Of a stretch of 64,000 nucleotides of DNA, positions 33,078-42,167 are shown in pieces. This stretch comes from Pseudogracilibacillus sp037072025 (GTDB taxonomy: Bacteria; Bacillota; Bacilli; Bacillales; Amphibacillaceae). A program made the translations under genes and the position numbers. The notes under the pieces are model-generated. The model saw only the letters and a list, made by a program, of their open reading frames with translations. It did no database searches and was not told where the DNA came from. The stretch covers positions 3,930-67,929 of the forward strand of contig NZ_JAXHDD010000021.1 in the NCBI RefSeq assembly GCF_037072025.1. The letters are read 5' to 3'. Each line of letters opens with the position of its first letter. Positions within the stretch are counted from its first letter, which is position 1.

Positions 33078-34568
33078 TTATTCCAAAGGATCTAACAAGT
33101 CTGTATTTTTGCTCGTCTTTCTATATGAATACCAGTCAGCAACTTTATTAGCATCTTTTTCTTCTAAATGCTTTAGCGAATAATGTGTTCCTAAACCACC
33201 CAAACCAATAAGTGAGATTTCAATTGTTGCAAGTTTTTGCAAAGCTTGAATTTTATGTTGCCGCTTTTTAAGAGACTGAATACGACGATGGTAGGTAGTC
33301 ACCGTAACCTTATTAAATACCCGTCTTTGAAGTGTAAAACGTTTTCCGTCAATTGCATAACCTCCGTCCTTAAACTGCAACCATCCATACCATAAGCTCA
33401 GGCCAAGCAGAATAAGTGATATCCAAATAAATGATGGGAAAAAATAAGCCGTTGCTAGAAGTGCGAGAATAAACAAAATGGAGGATTTAAATAAGTAAAA
33501 CTTTAAACTCCTTTTGGATAATGGTATCAATTCGGTCTCTAGTTGATCGAATTCCGGCAAAAATTCCTGTAAAAACTTGTCTACTTCTCGCTCATGGATT
33601 AGGGGAAACAGAACAGGAAATGGTTCCATTTTATCAAAAGACCCGCCTGCAACTACTGCGAAAACTTGTACAAATTTCATCGGCTGACGAATTGGACTTT
33701 GCTGAATTCCAATCGCTTGAATTCGCTCGAAGGGGATCGTTAATTCTTTTGTTTCTAATAACCCTCTTCGAATAAACAATTCTTTTTCACGCTTTTCAAT
33801 AATAAAATTACCGTACTTTATCATCGTACCGGCTATTCCGACTATCCATAATAATAATAGGATAAAAATAATTAATCCGATCAGTATGACAACACTTTGT
33901 CCAATCACCCATGTATAAGCTGAGTTATATATTCTTTTCGGAATTAATTCTTCAATTTGGGTAAAACCCGCCAGTAATGCAAACAGAATAATTCCTACAC
34001 TGCCTGAAGTTGTCCCGGCAATAAATAAGCGTGACCATGATATTTTTTCAGTTGGAATTGTTTTTTCAGATTTTTCTTCATCAATCACAAAATCATTTTC
34101 TCGCTTCTTTAAAGCCCTCCGGAGTCGTTCTCCCTCTTCTACCTTAATTGCACTGAGAGATACTTCAGCTCCTCCTCCGCTACTTGCGGTATCAATTTGC
34201 ACTTTCACTAATTTGATAATTCGATGTACGACATTTGCGCTTAAATCAATTTTATGGATCCGGTTAAGTGATATATATCTTTTTTTCCGAACAAAAATTC
34301 CTTGTTCTATTCGTAGCTCATTATCTTCAATACGATATGTGAACCTAAGCCATGATAAAACACTTGATATAATGAGTAAAATTAAAAATACCGAAGCGAA
34401 AATTATAAAATAAAATAATGATTCTTTTAGTGTTAAAATTAACCCTATTCCAAATCCAAAAATCGTTTCTTTTATGACTCGAATGAGATCGAAATACATT
34501 GCTGCAGGATGAAGTCGGCGTGGCTGTTTAAACTGTTCTAATAAAGAAGTTTCCTCGGTATTACACAT
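33078..34568 (-). CDS. YdbT-like membrane protein with bPH2 domains
   Basis: A 496-residue membrane protein with several hydrophobic pairs alternating with three bacterial PH-like (bPH2) segments. Visible blocks are YRIEDNELRIEQGIFVRKKR with RIHKIDLS; KELFIRRGLLETKELTIPFE with RIQAIGIQQ; and GKRFTLQRRVFNKVTVTTYH with RRIQSLKKRQ. The gene overlaps its upstream partner by eight bases. I place the start at 34568, where GGTGG is nine bases upstream. The ydbS-ydbT pair is conserved in Bacillus and linked to membrane or antimicrobial stress in some species; the molecular role is unknown. Confidence 0.82.
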   Translation of the reverse strand: MCNTEETSLLEQFKQPRRLHPAAMYFDLIRVIKETIFGFGIGLILTLKESLFYFIIFASVFLILLIISSVLSWLRFTYRIEDNELRIEQGIFVRKKRYISLNRIHKIDLSANVVHRIIKLVKVQIDTASSGGGAEVSLSAIKVEEGERLRRALKKRENDFVIDEEKSEKTIPTEKISWSRLFIAGTTSGSVGIILFALLAGFTQIEELIPKRIYNSAYTWVIGQSVVILIGLIIFILLLLWIVGIAGTMIKYGNFIIEKREKELFIRRGLLETKELTIPFERIQAIGIQQSPIRQPMKFVQVFAVVAGGSFDKMEPFPVLFPLIHEREVDKFLQEFLPEFDQLETELIPLSKRSLKFYLFKSSILFILALLATAYFFPSFIWISLILLGLSLWYGWLQFKDGGYAIDGKRFTLQRRVFNKVTVTTYHRRIQSLKKRQHKIQALQKLATIEISLIGLGGLGTHYSLKHLEEKDANKVADWYSYRKTSKNTDLLDPLE

Positions 34569-35040
34569 CGTCTTCATCCACCCTTGCTAAAACAGAAATT
34601 CGATCACGAATTGTTGATGCATCTTCCTCATCTAATGCCGGGATTTCATGCGTTGTCGCCGCTGTTGAAATAGATACAGTCGCCAATTTATACCGTTTTA
34701 ATATTGGACCTTGTTCTGTATCCACATGCTGAACACGAATCATCGGAATGATTGTCCGAGTAACGACTAAAATTCCGTGTTGGATATATACTTCTTGCTC
34801 AAATATTTCATAACGCCATCTGCGGTATCTAAGTTTTGGAATTAAATGAACAAAAACAAATAAGAATAACACCCAAATCACGATAGCAATTCCTACGTAT
34901 AAATAGGTAATTTCAAAAATGTATGATAATACGGCTCCCACTATAATGAGTAAAAATAATCCTCCCATATAAATAGAAGCTGTAATTCTCCAAGCTTTAA
35001 CAGCATCATGTGCTATATTATTTTTCGGCTGTTCTCTCAT
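34561..35040 (-). CDS. YdbS-like membrane protein with one bPH2 domain
   Basis: A 159-residue protein with two adjacent transmembrane segments (about residues 18-68) followed by a PH-like domain: YEIFEQEVYIQHGILVVTRT, then IPMIRVQHVDTEQGPILKRY and ISTAATTHEIPALDEEDA. The start at 35040 has GGGAG five bases upstream. It is first in a two-gene transcript with the YdbT-like protein, and the stop overlaps the next start. The long CGTGGTTA array lies immediately upstream, so promoter elements of this operon must lie inside or next to it. Confidence 0.83.
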   Translation of the reverse strand: MREQPKNNIAHDAVKAWRITASIYMGGLFLLIIVGAVLSYIFEITYLYVGIAIVIWVLFLFVFVHLIPKLRYRRWRYEIFEQEVYIQHGILVVTRTIIPMIRVQHVDTEQGPILKRYKLATVSISTAATTHEIPALDEEDASTIRDRISVLARVDEDDV

Positions 35041-35140
35041 CGTTACTCCCTCTCTTTCATTCATAATTTTAACACAGAAAGTTTTTTAGAAAAGCATATT
35101 TAATATTTATTTTAGATTTACAAAGCAAACCCACCGCTCT

Positions 35141-35650
35141 CCAGTGGTTAATGCGCAATGTTCTTCGTGGTTATTTCTCGGTTCCCGTGGTTAAATTGCG
35201 ATTCCCATGGTTAACGCAGGTTTTCGTGGTTATTTCCAGATTCCCGTGGATATATCGAAAATTGTGTGGTTATTTCGCAATCTTCGTGGTTAAATTGCGA
35301 TTCCCGTGGTTAACGCAGGTCTCCGTGGTTATTTTCAGATTCCCGTGGATATATCGAATAGTGCGTGGTTATTTTGCAGTCTTCGTGGTTAAATCGTAAT
35401 TGCCGTGGTTAACGCAGGTCTCCGTGGTTATTTTCAAATTCCCGTGGATAAATCGAAAAGTACGTGGTTATTTTGCAGTCTTCGTGGTTAAATCGTAATT
35501 CCCGTGGTTAACGCAGGTCTCCGTGGTTATTTTCAGATTCCCGTGGATAAATCGAAAAGTGCGTGGTTATTTTGCAGTCTTCGTGGTTAAATCGTAATTC
35601 CCGTGGTTAACGCAGGTTTCCGTGGTTATTTCCAGATTCCCGTAATTAAT
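35141..35650. repeat. CGTGGTTA array: 20-bp units in a 99-bp higher-order repeat
   Basis: The word GTGGTTA (or GTGGATA) recurs 25 times, with a degenerate 26th unit (GTAATTA). GTGG positions run 35144, 35167, 35187, 35207, 35226, 35246, 35266 and so on to 35622 and 35642. After the first, steps are 20, 20, 19, 20, 20, 20, 20, 19 and continue in a regular 20-20-20-20-19 cycle. Five unit types (tails AAATCGTAATTCC, ACGCAGGTCTC, TTTTCAGATTCC, AATCGAAAAGTG, TTTTGCAGTCTT) repeat in fixed order, giving a 99-base super-period (35207, 35306, 35405, 35504, 35603). It is bounded by the cshA terminator on one side and the ydbS operon on the other. Confidence 0.92.
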
Positions 35651-35672
35651 TTGGTATCTCAGTATTGTGAAT

Positions 35673-35700
35673 ATAAAAAGCTCCCCATTTTGAGGAGCTC
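35673..35700 (-). terminator. Terminator of cshA
   Basis: GAGCTCCTC / GGGGAGCT pairing read on the minus strand, followed by T5. It lies eight bases after the cshA stop and marks the edge of the CGTGGTTA array. Confidence 0.85.
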
Positions 35701-35707
35701 AATATAT

Positions 35708-37162
35708 TTATCTTCCACGACGTTTTTGAAAGTTACCTTTTCGTCGTCCGGCGCCACCTTGTGGGCGTTTTCCGTAAAATCTTTTGCCACCGCCTTGGCG
35801 ACGTTTCGAATCACGGCTACCTCCACGTGGTGCACTTTTAACACTAATGGGTTGGACTGAAGAAATTCTAACCGGTACATCTTTTCGTTCTTTTGTTAGT
35901 AATTTTAATGCTGCTGAAACGACAGATACTGAATCATGGTCTTCCAACAATTCTGTTGCTGTTTGATTAAACAATTTTATATCTTCTGTTTCAATCGTCT
36001 TTATAATATTTTCAGCAGTCGCCTGTTGTTTTCCTCGTGCCGCTTCCTGATTTGTTGGTGGAACGATACGTTTCATTTTACTTTTTGTAACTTGTTCAAT
36101 TAATCGTAAATGTGGTATTTCTCTCGGTGTCACAAATGAAATCGCTTCTCCAGTACGTCCCGCTCTACCAGTTCTACCAATCCGGTGAACATAGCTTTCA
36201 GGGTCTTGTGGAATATCAAAATTATACACATGTGTCACGCCGGAAATATCTAATCCTCGTGCTGCAACATCTGTTGCGACTAGTACTTCAATTCTTCCAT
36301 GTTTAAATTTATTTAAAACTGACATTCGTTTCCCTTGCGTTAAATCACCATGAATACCTTCTGCACGAAAACCACGTACTTGCAAGCCATCGGTTATTTC
36401 ATCCACACGCTTTTTCGTACGTGTAAAGACAATTGCTAATGTCGGGGAATGAATATCGAAATGATTCGTTAATGTATCGAATTTGAACCGTTCTGGAACT
36501 TCCATAAAGTATTGGTCAATGTTCTCGACAGTCATTTCTTTTGCTTTTACCTTAATTTCTTCCGGTTGCTTCATTAACGTAGTAGCAATTTCACGAATTT
36601 CCTTTGGCATCGTTGCTGAAAATAACAACGTTTGTCTCTCTTCAGGAATGGATCGTAAAATTTCTTTGATATCATCAATAAATCCCATGTTTAACATTTC
36701 ATCTGCTTCATCTAAAACGGCTACTTTAATTTGCCCTAATCGTATTGTGCGGCGACGTAAATGGTCTAGAAGTCTTCCTGGTGTTGCCACAACGATTTGT
36801 GGTCGGTCTTTTAATGCACGAATTTGCCGATCCATATGTTGACCGCCGTAAACAGCAAGGGCACGAATCCCTTTAAATTTTCCCAGTCGGTTAATTTCAG
36901 CTGCTACTTGGATCGCAAGTTCTCTTGTCGGAGCAACGACTAGTCCCTGCACTTCACGTGTTTTTGAATCAAATTGCTCAATCATCGGGATTCCGAATGC
37001 AGCTGTTTTACCAGTTCCCGTTTGCGCCTGCCCAATAACATCTCTTCCTTCTAATGCATGAGGGATTGTTTGTGCTTGGATCGGGGTTGCTTCCTCAAAT
37101 CCCATCGACTCAAGTGCTTTTAAAATTGGTGCCGATATGTTTAATTCGTTAAAAGTTGTCAT
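35708..37162 (-). CDS. cshA: DEAD-box RNA helicase CshA
   Basis: A 484-residue ATP-dependent RNA helicase. Ordered motifs are the Q motif FNELNISAPILKALESMGFE, AQTGTGKTAAFG (I), PTRELAIQ (Ia), VLDEADEML (II), LFSATMP (III), VATDVAARGLD (V) and HRIGRTGRAG (VI). A C-terminal RNA-binding tail ends in Gly/Arg/Lys-rich sequence (RRQGGGKRFYGKRPQGGAGR). CshA works in mRNA turnover with the RNA degradosome and in ribosome assembly, especially in the cold. The start at 37162 follows AGAGGAGA. A long upstream region (about 430 bases) is typical of cold-shock-regulated leaders, but no defined element was recognised. Confidence 0.94.
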   Translation of the reverse strand: MTTFNELNISAPILKALESMGFEEATPIQAQTIPHALEGRDVIGQAQTGTGKTAAFGIPMIEQFDSKTREVQGLVVAPTRELAIQVAAEINRLGKFKGIRALAVYGGQHMDRQIRALKDRPQIVVATPGRLLDHLRRRTIRLGQIKVAVLDEADEMLNMGFIDDIKEILRSIPEERQTLLFSATMPKEIREIATTLMKQPEEIKVKAKEMTVENIDQYFMEVPERFKFDTLTNHFDIHSPTLAIVFTRTKKRVDEITDGLQVRGFRAEGIHGDLTQGKRMSVLNKFKHGRIEVLVATDVAARGLDISGVTHVYNFDIPQDPESYVHRIGRTGRAGRTGEAISFVTPREIPHLRLIEQVTKSKMKRIVPPTNQEAARGKQQATAENIIKTIETEDIKLFNQTATELLEDHDSVSVVSAALKLLTKERKDVPVRISSVQPISVKSAPRGGSRDSKRRQGGGKRFYGKRPQGGAGRRKGNFQKRRGR

Positions 37163-37229
37163 ATATTCTTCTCCTCTTTCCAACTTTGTAAAATAGTTTA
37201 CATAAGCGGAAACCTTCTGTCTTACTTTA

Positions 37230-37313
37230 AGAGGTCGTTCAAAAACTCATCAAAATTACATAACAACTGTTTACATTTAAACAATACCAACAGAATTTTT
37301 GAACGTACACTTA
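37230..37313. repeat. Short relative of the dispersed repeat (ends only)
   Basis: It starts AGAGGTCGTTCAAAAAC and ends TTTTTGAACGTACACTTA, the same left and right termini as the long dispersed repeat. The 48 bases between are unrelated and AT-rich. This suggests either an internally deleted copy or mobility defined by the ends alone. It lies in the cshA leader region. Confidence 0.55.
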
Positions 37314-37623
37314 GTAGATGCAAATCGCAATCTATTATTTCTTCTATATCCATTTTAATTTTAATTTTAGATAAACCTTAAAGTTTTAGGAGGCTTCCTC
37401 CGTAATGGATAGTTGCCCTACTCCATTTCTCATGTATACACAGCCTTTTAATTATAGCATAATGTATAAACCTTACCAACTTTTACTTTTGTATTCTCAT
37501 ATATTCTATACCCGTTTCACAAAAAATTAAAAACTTTTCCATATACTTTCCCTGCTAAAAAGCACATAATAAGATATAATAGTTTTGTTACAATCTAGAC
37601 GATACGACAAAGGAGATTATACA
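37314..37623. other. Divergent control region of cshA and the EamA gene
   Basis: No gene was seen. It includes AGGAGGCTTCCTCC (37388-37401), a perfect palindrome that could form a tight hairpin in either transcript, and A/T-rich sequence with several possible -10 elements (for example TATAAT at 37575-37580, plus strand). Confidence 0.4.
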
Positions 37624-38541
37624 TTGCGTTTTCCTCCAATCAATCCATATATTGCAGTAGTAATCGGTGTAATAGCAGTTTCAACCTCAGCAATTTTTGT
37701 TAAATTGGCTTCAGGAGCACCTGCAGGGATCATCGCATTTTACCGTCTATTTCTTGCAGTTCTAATTATGAGCCCAGTTATTTTATTAAAATATAAGGAA
37801 GAACTACGATCCGTTAAAAAAAAAGATTGGATTTTAGCAAGCTTGGCCGGAGTGTTTTTAGCACTACATTTTATTCTTTGGTTTGAATCACTAAACTATA
37901 CGTCTGTTGCAAGTTCAGTTGTTCTAGTAACGTTACAACCTGTTTTTGCCTTTATTGGGACATATCTATTTTTTGGTGAACGTTTTTCAGTAGCTGCAAT
38001 AATTAGCATGTTAATAACCCTAGTCGGTAGCTTTATTATTGGATGGGGTGACCTGCAAATTAGTGGCTTAGCTTTGTTAGGTGATATTCTTGCACTTCTT
38101 GGTGCCGTGACGGTAACAGGATATTTTCTGCTTGGTCAGCAACTTAGAAGAAACTTATCACTTATGACCTATACCTTTATTGTTTATGGGATAAGTTCAA
38201 TTACCTTATTACTATACAATCTGATTCTCGGGAATAATTTATTTCATTATTCCGCAAACCATTGGCTTTTATTCTTGGCGTTAGCGATTATTCCCACCTT
38301 TTTAGGCCATACGCTTTTTAATTGGGCTTTAAAATGGGTAAGTACCTCGAACATCTCGATGGCGATTGTTTTTGAACCTATAGGAGCAACTTTTTTAGCT
38401 TATTTAATTTTGGGAGAAACAGTCACTTCATCCCAATGGCTAGGTGGCTCTATCGTCATATTCGGATTATTTTTATTCATCATGAGTACAACTAAAAAAG
38501 CACACGTGACGATCTCACATCGTGCAAATGGTAATGATTAA
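37624..38541 (+). CDS. EamA/DMT-family transporter
   Basis: A 305-residue integral membrane protein with ten transmembrane segments in two EamA repeats. Each repeat shows the family pattern: VSTSAIFVKLASGAPAGIIA and LQPVFAFIGTYLFFGERFS in the first, FEPIGATFLAYLILGETVTS in the second. It probably exports a metabolite or amino acid; the substrate is unknown. It starts with TTG at 37624, eight bases after AAAGGAG. It is monocistronic with its own terminator, divergent from cshA. Confidence 0.85.
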   Translation: MRFPPINPYIAVVIGVIAVSTSAIFVKLASGAPAGIIAFYRLFLAVLIMSPVILLKYKEELRSVKKKDWILASLAGVFLALHFILWFESLNYTSVASSVVLVTLQPVFAFIGTYLFFGERFSVAAIISMLITLVGSFIIGWGDLQISGLALLGDILALLGAVTVTGYFLLGQQLRRNLSLMTYTFIVYGISSITLLLYNLILGNNLFHYSANHWLLFLALAIIPTFLGHTLFNWALKWVSTSNISMAIVFEPIGATFLAYLILGETVTSSQWLGGSIVIFGLFLFIMSTTKKAHVTISHRANGND

Positions 38542-38547
38542 TAATGG

Positions 38548-38578
38548 AAAAATCCGCAGAATGAGCGGATTTTTTTAT
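38548..38578 (+). terminator. Terminator after the EamA transporter gene
   Basis: AAATCCGC / GCGGATTT stem with a short loop and a T7 run, eight bases after the stop codon. It uses the same AATCCGC stem sequence as the msmX terminator. Confidence 0.9.
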
Positions 38579-38622
38579 GCTGTTTAATTATTTTTATTTA
38601 ATTCATTTTTTCAACCTTTATC

Positions 38623-39333
38623 TTAAACGGGTGCATTCACTTCTATTTTTTGTACTAAGAAATCATAAATCATTTTATTTAAGACATTACTATCGTCACC
38701 CAAACAAATAAGATGATCCGATTGTTCAAAAAATACAACTTCTTTATGTTCTGATCCAATTTCTTCATCTAGATGATAAGCAGCTTTAAAAGGAACCATC
38801 TCGTCCTTTTGGCCTTGTGCAATAAAAACAGGAGTTTTTACATCTTTTAAATATTGTTTTGTATAGTTCACCAGCTTCATAAATTCAATATTTGCTTTAA
38901 TTGGAACATCCCCAAATTTACTCTTAAATTGAGTAAATAATTCGTTATCGTTTATTTTTCCTTTAAAGCCGTCTCCAATCATTTCGGCAATATGATAACT
39001 TAAATATTTTAATGACAAATACCTTCTCGCGGTAGCCAATAAAACTAACTTATCAATCTTATGCATAGCCGCTAAATAAGCTGCAATCATTCCACCCATT
39101 GAAAAACCGATGACATAAACTTTTGCACATTTTTCCTTTAATTTTCTTAAAGCTTCATCTGCTTCCCTCAACCACTCTTCATGCGAAGCATTTTCCAAAT
39201 TCAACTCTTCTCCGTGACCTTTTAAAACAGGCACCTCAATTGTCCAATCCGTTCGTTCTGACAAATATACCCGTAATGGATCCACTTCGTGTGGTCCACC
39301 TGTAAATCCATGTATGATCAGACACCCAATCAC
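38623..39333 (-). CDS. Alpha/beta hydrolase (carboxylesterase/monoacylglycerol lipase-like)
   Basis: A 236-residue cytoplasmic serine hydrolase. It has the oxyanion-hole segment CLIIHGFTGGPHEV, nucleophile elbow GFSMGGMIA (Ser near residue 79), catalytic Asp in GQKDEMVP and catalytic His in SDHLICLG. It is similar in size and motif spacing to Geobacillus carboxylesterase Est30 and to bacterial monoglyceride lipases. The physiological substrate is unknown. It is convergent with the EamA gene. Confidence 0.85.
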   Translation of the reverse strand: MIGCLIIHGFTGGPHEVDPLRVYLSERTDWTIEVPVLKGHGEELNLENASHEEWLREADEALRKLKEKCAKVYVIGFSMGGMIAAYLAAMHKIDKLVLLATARRYLSLKYLSYHIAEMIGDGFKGKINDNELFTQFKSKFGDVPIKANIEFMKLVNYTKQYLKDVKTPVFIAQGQKDEMVPFKAAYHLDEEIGSEHKEVVFFEQSDHLICLGDDSNVLNKMIYDFLVQKIEVNAPV

Positions 39334-39464
39334 TGTTCCTCACTCTCCTAAAAACGAAGAAAATTCACGAAAGGAAAGAAGTTAAATTTCACAGTCGATA
39401 CTATTCTTATACCCTCTTTTCGATATTTTATAACAATTACAAAACAATTTAGGCGGTGATCAGC

Positions 39465-39926
39465 TTAAGCTCGAAAGTTTCTGATTAGATCATTTAATTG
39501 CTTTATGACAGGAGAAACTTGTTGAACAGTATCGGCTAATTGACCAACTGTTGAAAGCATTTTTTGAACATCAACATTTCCATTTTCATCTAAAAATTGC
39601 TGCATTACTCCCGGCGTAACCGCTCCTCTTCCTTCATTTGGAGCTGGATTCGGAGCATAGCCAGGCTGTGCATTATTTACCCCGTTCATATAAGGTTGTT
39701 GATTCATATTTCCGTACATATAAATCTGCTGCTGATTTGGATTATCGTAAATAAAAGGCAGTTGGTTTACATAACCATATTGATTATTATTTCCATACAT
39801 ATAAGGATAGTAATACTGATTTTGTTCTTCATACATAGCATCATAATAAATTGGTGTATGTGGTGGTTGAGAGTAATATTGATAATTAGACATCACAGGT
39901 CGGTAATATTCATTTTCATTCACCAT
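39465..39926 (-). CDS. YppG-like Tyr/Asn/Gln-rich protein
   Basis: A 153-residue protein whose first two thirds is low-complexity, rich in Tyr, Asn, Gln, Met and Pro (for example YYYPYMYGNNNQYGYVNQ). A short conserved C-terminal YppG domain follows: VMQQFLDENGNVDVQKML and VQQVSPVIKQLNDLIR. YppG-type proteins in Bacillus are associated with the spore coat, and the composition fits a coat or surface structural protein. There is no signal peptide. It lies downstream of an EcsAB-like pair but is separated from it, and probably has its own promoter. Confidence 0.75.
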   Translation of the reverse strand: MVNENEYYRPVMSNYQYYSQPPHTPIYYDAMYEEQNQYYYPYMYGNNNQYGYVNQLPFIYDNPNQQQIYMYGNMNQQPYMNGVNNAQPGYAPNPAPNEGRGAVTPGVMQQFLDENGNVDVQKMLSTVGQLADTVQQVSPVIKQLNDLIRNFRA

Positions 39927-39990
39927 GAAAACACCTCACAAATACATCATTTAGTAATTTAATATATGCATTTGTCCCGGAAGGTGTGTA

Positions 39991-41373
39991 TTACGGAAAT
40001 GTGCTAGCACTCTTTTTAGATTTAATAAACGGAATTACTCCCATAATAATACAGGAAATAACTAGTAAATATGGGTATATTCCACTAAATATAAGAATCA
40101 ATAATAAAACATAACAAAGAGTTTCTATCCAACCGCTTTTAGGTAATTCATTATCCCATTTTTTATATGACTTTTCTATTTTAGAATGTAATAAAAAGAT
40201 GAAAGTAAAAATAATGACACACAGCTGAACGAAAATCCATAGCGAATAATTTTTAACCGAATATATGATGAATGGTAAAAGTAAAATTACACTCACACTT
40301 AGTACCCACTTCATATATGTCTTTTTAAATACCGGCAAATCCCAAGGTAAAACTTGGACGATATCCGTTTGCAAACGATCATTAAACATGCTTGTCACAA
40401 CAGTAGTAAAACTATGGATTGTAACAGCTACCGCAAATAAAAAAAGCTTATCTTTTACGAAAAGAAATACGAGCATCAACAACACAAGTGCACCAATTAA
40501 TTGTAACCAAATGCGAATATTTTTTTCCAAATACAGATGCCAAAGTCGGTGATATCCTGCTGTCTTTTCATAAATAAAAGGACGTTTCCAAAATGACATC
40601 CTCTGCCACATACTATATTGACGCTCTTTTTTATATTTTATTTTGGTTGCTTGTGAAACAATAAGCATATTCCAAATTTTGAAATCACTAGCGGCTGTAA
40701 CCTTTTTCCAATCAATATTACGGAACAACTTAGGAATAAGAACAATATTAATAATAAGTAAGGTAATAATAAATAATATTGCGATTAATTCAGTTCCTAG
40801 TAGAATGTTTACTATATTGATCGATATAAATCCGATTAAAATAAATATTTTTATGACAACATGCTGTTGAAAAAGTTTCCATTCAATTGTCGTCATTAGA
40901 ATATTTAACCCTAGTAGAACGAACACATATAATAATAGGAGTGGTAAACTCGTTGGAGAAAGTAAAAATATTATCCCTCCACCAACCATATAGGTTAAAA
41001 GACTTTTCGCCCAGCGCTCTAATGCTACGACTCGCCAAATCTCCTGAACTGTATGAGGCAAAATGGTAAGTATATATTCTGCAGTAGAAAACAGAACTCC
41101 CGGCTGCTGAAAAGACCGAATGATGTATACTATCGGAATAGCAGTTAAAATGATCCAAAATCGTTCTACTGTAAATGCTTCTAATTGGATCATTTTTTCA
41201 AAAAAAATAACCTTTATATTTCCTTCTGCTATAATGGCAAAAGCGAAATAACCAATAACGAGAAGCGTATAAAACAAAGATGTTAAATCAAAAGAGAGCA
41301 GTATTACTTGTTTATTAAGTTTCCACTTTTTACGAATTCGATTTCTTTTAAGAAAAAGTATTTGTTTAATCAT
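39991..41373 (-). CDS. EcsB-like ABC transporter permease
   Basis: A 460-residue membrane protein of the EcsB/YthQ type with about ten hydrophobic segments. Typical features are the basic N-terminus KQILFLKRNRIRKKWKLNKQ, the cytoplasmic YSMWQRMSFWKRPFIY segment and IWLQLIGALVLLMLVFLFVK. It overlaps the ATPase gene by eight bases, so the pair forms one complex. Ecs transporters influence protein secretion, regulated proteolysis and competence in Bacillus; the cargo is not defined. Whether this is the main EcsAB or a YthPQ-like paralog cannot be decided, because the hit gene that flanks ecs in B. subtilis is absent here. Confidence 0.78.
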   Translation of the reverse strand: MIKQILFLKRNRIRKKWKLNKQVILLSFDLTSLFYTLLVIGYFAFAIIAEGNIKVIFFEKMIQLEAFTVERFWIILTAIPIVYIIRSFQQPGVLFSTAEYILTILPHTVQEIWRVVALERWAKSLLTYMVGGGIIFLLSPTSLPLLLLYVFVLLGLNILMTTIEWKLFQQHVVIKIFILIGFISINIVNILLGTELIAILFIITLLIINIVLIPKLFRNIDWKKVTAASDFKIWNMLIVSQATKIKYKKERQYSMWQRMSFWKRPFIYEKTAGYHRLWHLYLEKNIRIWLQLIGALVLLMLVFLFVKDKLFLFAVAVTIHSFTTVVTSMFNDRLQTDIVQVLPWDLPVFKKTYMKWVLSVSVILLLPFIIYSVKNYSLWIFVQLCVIIFTFIFLLHSKIEKSYKKWDNELPKSGWIETLCYVLLLILIFSGIYPYLLVISCIIMGVIPFIKSKKSASTFP

Positions 41374-42064
41374 TATGAAATCCTCTTGTTATTGTTTCAA
41401 ACTCACCAATTGGTCCTTCAGCTTTTACTTTTCCATCTTGAAGTAAAACAAACCGATCGGCAAGTGTCTGTAATTGATTGAGTTGATGCGTTGTTAAGAG
41501 AATACTTGCCCCTTCAACTACCTTTTCCTTAATAATCTCCAATAAATATTCTACTGCATAAATATCCAAACCCATAAATGGTTCATCGATTAAAAGGACT
41601 GGAACATCAGGTAGTAATGAGCAAATTGTCTGCACTTTTTGCCGCATCCCTTTTGATAATTCTTCTGGATAAGCTTGAAGCTTTGTCGTAAGTTCAAATC
41701 CTTTCACAAAACGATCAAGTTTTCTTTGAAAAGTTTCTTCCGCTATTTCGTAACTCATCCCATATAATTGAAAATGTTGCATGACTGTTAGTTCCGTTAA
41801 TAACATCGGTTCTTCTGGTAAATACGATATATATTTTTTAAAGAGCAAAAACTGTTTGTCCTGGTCAAATTTTTGCATGATTTGAATTTTGCCAGTTCGT
41901 TTTTCAAGCATTCGCATAATTGTTTTCATTAATGTAGATTTTCCTGCACCATTATGACCTACTAACGCTACAATTTCGCCTTTTTGAATTGAAAATGATA
42001 TATCTTTAATAAGCTCTTTTTTATCTAAAATAGTTGTAACATGTTCTACACTAAGTTGTGTCAA
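41366..42064 (-). CDS. EcsA-like ABC transporter ATPase
   Basis: A 232-residue ATPase with Walker A GHNGAGKSTLM, signature LSKGMRQKVQTI (Ser-Lys-Gly-Met variant typical of EcsA/exporter ATPases) and Walker B VPVLLIDEPFMGLD. The start is TTG at 42064 after AGGTGA. It is translationally coupled to the EcsB-like permease downstream. It is an exporter-type ATPase energising the membrane partner. The promoter should lie between this start and the CGCTGAA array at 42168. Confidence 0.85.
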   Translation of the reverse strand: MTQLSVEHVTTILDKKELIKDISFSIQKGEIVALVGHNGAGKSTLMKTIMRMLEKRTGKIQIMQKFDQDKQFLLFKKYISYLPEEPMLLTELTVMQHFQLYGMSYEIAEETFQRKLDRFVKGFELTTKLQAYPEELSKGMRQKVQTICSLLPDVPVLLIDEPFMGLDIYAVEYLLEIIKEKVVEGASILLTTHQLNQLQTLADRFVLLQDGKVKAEGPIGEFETITRGFHND

Positions 42065-42167
42065 TTAGTATCACCTAACTTGCATTTATTGCCATTCATT
42101 ATAACATAGTTTTAGGTAACAGATTTGAAACTTTATTTTCTTTTAATGTTAGTGAAACTACTATTAC

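Noticed and set aside
37163..37623. Riboswitch or T-box in the cshA/EamA intergenic region
   Set aside because: Apart from the short AGGAGGCTTCCTCC palindrome and the repeat ends, no conserved riboswitch motif was recognised.
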